A stretch of DNA of 7,775 nucleotides from the NCBI GenBank assembly GCA_018895795.1, contig JAHINZ010000226.1:1-7775 (forward strand). Reading direction: 5' to 3'. This DNA comes from Alphaproteobacteria bacterium (lineage in GTDB: Bacteria; Pseudomonadota; Alphaproteobacteria; Caulobacterales; Caulobacteraceae). Both the position numbers and the translations under genes were made by a program. This document shows positions 5,687-7,775 of this stretch, one piece after another. Positions within the stretch are counted from its first letter, which is position 1. The number at the start of each line of letters is the position of its first letter. The notes under the pieces are model-generated. The model did no database searches. It was not told the DNA's origin and saw only the letters and a list, made by a program, of their open reading frames with translations.

Positions 5687-7186
5687 CTAGAGCGGCAAGC
5701 GCACGCTGGCCCGCAGCCCGCCCTCCGGTCGATTGGCCAGGGTGACGTCACCGCCATGGGCGCGCGCCAGCGACCGGACGACCGCCAGGCCAAGACCCAT
5801 GCCGCCGGTCTCGCGATTGCGCGAGGGTTCGCCTCGGAAGAACGGCTCGAACACCCGTTCCTGTTCGGCCGGCGGTATGCCCGGTCCGTCGTCGTCGATC
5901 TCGATGACCGCCATTTCGCCTTCGGCGAACACGCGGCCCCGCGCGACATGACCATATTTCAGCGCGTTATCGACGAGATTGGCCACCAGGCGCTTGAGGG
6001 CGATCGGATCGCCCTCGATCACGATCTTTTCGGCCCGCTCGACCGTCGCCTGCCCGCCGGTTTCGGCGGATTCATCGACCACGCTTTCCAACAGGGAGGC
6101 CAGTTCGAGCTTGGTGCGCTCGGCCGGACGAGTAGTATCCCGAACGAAGGCCAGGGCGGCCGAGATCATCGCCTCCATCTGGTCGATATCGGCGGCGAGC
6201 TTGGCGCGAACATCATCGGGCGTGGCCTCGATGCGAAACCGCAGGCGGGTCAGGGGCGTGCGCAGGTCGTGGGCGATCGCGCCGATCATGGCCGTTCGAT
6301 CCTCAACATAGCGGCGCAGGCGCTCCTGCATCATGTTGAAAGCCTTGGCGGCGGCGATGACCTCGGTCGACCCCGACAGTTCCAAGGGCGTTGCGCGCGG
6401 ATCGCGTCCCAGGCGCTCGGCCGCGTTGGCGAACGCGGTGATCGGCTGGGCCAACCGACGGGCGAACAACCACGCCAGGGGCGCCACGGCCAGCATGGAC
6501 AAGACCAGGATCAGCAGGATCCGCTGTTGCCAGTTGTCGAAACGAAAGCTCGGCTTGGGCTGGACCACGGTCCAGCGTCCATCGGCTTGGCGGACGCCAA
6601 GCTTGAAGTCGCCGAAGATCAACGGCTCGTCCCGGCCTCCGCCGGCGCGTGGATCCCGCCCGCCGCGCGCCGGCGGTTCATGGGCGATGAACTGATCTCG
6701 AGCTGCGCCCGGCGCGCCCGGCCCATTCGCATTGTCGTTGGACCCCGGTCCGGATCCCTGGCCTGGTCCAGGGGCGGGGCCCTGGCCGGGGCCTGGGGCG
6801 CCGCCGCTGGCTGGCAGTTGGGCCGTCTTGGAAAAACGCCGCACGAAGAACCGCGGACCATTGTCGGTGATCAGCTCGATGCGAACTGGCGCCACATCGA
6901 TCGCTCGCCCCACCCCGGCCTTGAAGTCCGCGCGTCGGGGTGAGTCAGGACCGCTTGATCGCATGGTCGCCTGTTGCTTGATGATCAACTGGCGGCCATC
7001 GCGCGGCTGCACCGGTTGGCCGGTCTTCAGGGCGCGAGCGATCTCGGACAGCCGATAGAGCTCGGGCGGCGGCGGCGGCAGGGTGAAGACGACGGCGATG
7101 GCGACCAGTTGCGCCGCCACCAGGGTCAAGGTCACGAGCCCCAGCGCCTGAATGAACAACGGCGCGCCGCCTTGGCGCTGGGTCAT
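5687..7186 (-). CDS. HAMP-domain sensor histidine kinase (EnvZ/CpxA-like layout)
   Basis: The 499-residue inner-membrane kinase has transmembrane helices at about 14-36 and 221-243, enclosing a periplasmic sensor of about 185 residues. HAMP (about 241-293) is followed by the dimerisation and phosphoacceptor domain with 'I-G-A-I-A-H-D-L-R-T-P-L-T-R-L' and phosphorylated H306. The ATP-binding domain has the N box 'N-L-V-D-N-A-L-K-Y' (403-411), G1 DDDGPGIP (431-438), F box FEPFFRG (446-452) and G2 GGMGLGLAV (461-469). All catalytic motifs are intact. It should autophosphorylate and pass phosphate to the response regulator encoded just upstream, whose TGA overlaps its ATG. The sensor contains a low-complexity Gly/Pro/Gln tract (about 127-161) and a second Gly/Arg-rich stretch (about 170-186), so no known sensor fold is visible. 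Ligand unknown. The pump and EF-hand genes downstream are likely targets. Confidence 0.94.
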   Translation of the reverse strand: MTQRQGGAPLFIQALGLVTLTLVAAQLVAIAVVFTLPPPPPELYRLSEIARALKTGQPVQPRDGRQLIIKQQATMRSSGPDSPRRADFKAGVGRAIDVAPVRIELITDNGPRFFVRRFSKTAQLPASGGAPGPGQGPAPGPGQGSGPGSNDNANGPGAPGAARDQFIAHEPPARGGRDPRAGGGRDEPLIFGDFKLGVRQADGRWTVVQPKPSFRFDNWQQRILLILVLSMLAVAPLAWLFARRLAQPITAFANAAERLGRDPRATPLELSGSTEVIAAAKAFNMMQERLRRYVEDRTAMIGAIAHDLRTPLTRLRFRIEATPDDVRAKLAADIDQMEAMISAALAFVRDTTRPAERTKLELASLLESVVDESAETGGQATVERAEKIVIEGDPIALKRLVANLVDNALKYGHVARGRVFAEGEMAVIEIDDDGPGIPPAEQERVFEPFFRGEPSRNRETGGMGLGLAVVRSLARAHGGDVTLANRPEGGLRASVRLPL

Positions 7187-7775
7187 GGGGTGCGGACGAC
7201 CTTGGCGGTGAACATGTAGCCTTCGCTGCGAATGGTGCGGATCAACTCGCCGCCGCCGCCGTCGTCGAGCTTGCGCCTCAAGCGGCTGATCTGCACGTCG
7301 ATGGCGCGGTCATAGGCGTCGCTGTCGCGACCGCGGGCCAGATCCAGGAGCTGATCGCGGGTCAGAACGCGCTGCGGACGCTCCACGAAGGCCCTTAGAA
7401 GCGAGAATTCGCCGCTGGAGAGGTTGACCACCACTGACTGTGGCGAACGCAATTCGCGCCGAACCAGGTCCAGCCGCCAGCCGGCGAACTCACAGGCCGC
7501 GCCCATGCCGTCATCACCGCCGCGAGGCTCCTGACGACGTCGCAGCACGGCGCGGATGCGGGCCAGAAGCTCACGGGGATTGCAGGGCTTGGGCAGGTAG
7601 TCGTCGGCGCCGAGTTCCAGGCCGACGATGCGGTCGGTTTCCTCGCCCATGGCCGAGAGCATGATGATCGCCGGGCCGTCCTGAGCCGACAGTCGCCGAC
7701 AGATGGCTAGGCCGTCCTCGCCGGGCAACATGACGTCCAGCACGATCAGGTCCACCGGACCTTTGGCGAGAACCT
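7183..7775 (-). CDS. OmpR/PhoB-family DNA-binding response regulator (5' partial)
   Basis: The gene enters from the right edge; 196 residues are visible, starting VLAKGPVDLIVLD, and the first 40 or so residues of the receiver are missing. The GTG at 7753-7755 is in frame but internal to the receiver, so it is not the real start. Receiver features (numbering from the first visible residue): phosphoacceptor D13 in 'I-V-L-D-V-M-L-P-G-E-D-G', switch S40 in 'I-I-M-L-S-A', 'G-L-E-L-G-A-D-D-Y-L-P-K-P' with invariant K62. After a linker comes a winged helix (about 95-190) with recognition segment 'Y-D-R-A-I-D-V-Q-I-S-R-L-R-R-K-L' (154-169) and final 'R-S-E-G-Y-M-F'. It should bind tandem direct repeats and activate or repress transcription when phosphorylated by the adjacent kinase. 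The operon promoter is probably outside the window. Confidence 0.95.
   Translation of the reverse strand, partial: VLAKGPVDLIVLDVMLPGEDGLAICRRLSAQDGPAIIMLSAMGEETDRIVGLELGADDYLPKPCNPRELLARIRAVLRRRQEPRGGDDGMGAACEFAGWRLDLVRRELRSPQSVVVNLSSGEFSLLRAFVERPQRVLTRDQLLDLARGRDSDAYDRAIDVQISRLRRKLDDGGGGELIRTIRSEGYMFTAKVVRTP

Noticed and set aside
5585..6943. A 452-codon open frame on the plus strand
   Set aside because: It is antisense to the histidine kinase and the EF-hand upstream gap. It shows no recognisable domain and has the composition of a high-GC shadow frame.
7183..7755. Response regulator starting at the GTG at 7753-7755
   Set aside because: The frame stays open to the window edge, and the codons upstream still encode receiver-domain sequence (VLAKGP before VDLIVLD). 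The GTG is internal and the gene is truncated by the window, not short.

Overview
The window is GC-rich, densely packed DNA, with high-GC codon use and ATGA start/stop overlaps. Its genes resemble those of alphaproteobacteria, most likely the Caulobacteraceae. That placement rests on protein style and codon use, not on a marker gene. I see no rRNA, tRNA, CRISPR array, insertion sequence or phage gene, and no gene-free stretch longer than about 100 bases.

Left end (1-1319): The window opens inside the 3' end of a plus-strand gene whose last 37 residues look like an EgtD-type histidine methyltransferase. Facing it on the minus strand are two small genes. One encodes a 66-residue KGG-repeat (YciG-like) stress protein. 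Upstream of it is a 45-residue acidic, proline-rich protein. The smaller gene has a good ribosome binding site and a near-match to the alphaproteobacterial general-stress (EcfG/SigT) promoter. Diverging from this pair is a DUF1345 membrane protein. It ends four bases from the next, convergent gene, inside a palindrome that holds both stop codons.

Right part (1324-7775): Six minus-strand genes form an apparent operon read right to left. They are an OmpR/PhoB-type response regulator (5' end outside the window), a HAMP histidine kinase (ATGA overlap), a four-EF-hand lipoprotein, a MacA-like periplasmic adaptor, a MacB-type ATPase and a MacB/FtsX-type permease (ATGA overlap). The adaptor, ATPase and permease should form the inner-membrane part of a tripartite efflux or envelope-export pump. 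The outer-membrane channel is not encoded here. The two-component pair probably controls the pump. The EF-hand lipoprotein adds a calcium-binding envelope component of unknown role.

Points of interest: the adaptor carries a Spy/CpxP-like helical insertion with two LTxxQ-like motifs. The kinase has a Gly/Pro-rich tract inside its periplasmic sensor. An 11-bp-period direct repeat, of the kind OmpR-family regulators bind, lies just upstream of the adaptor gene. Together these suggest an envelope-stress or metal/calcium-responsive export locus. That functional reading is inference.
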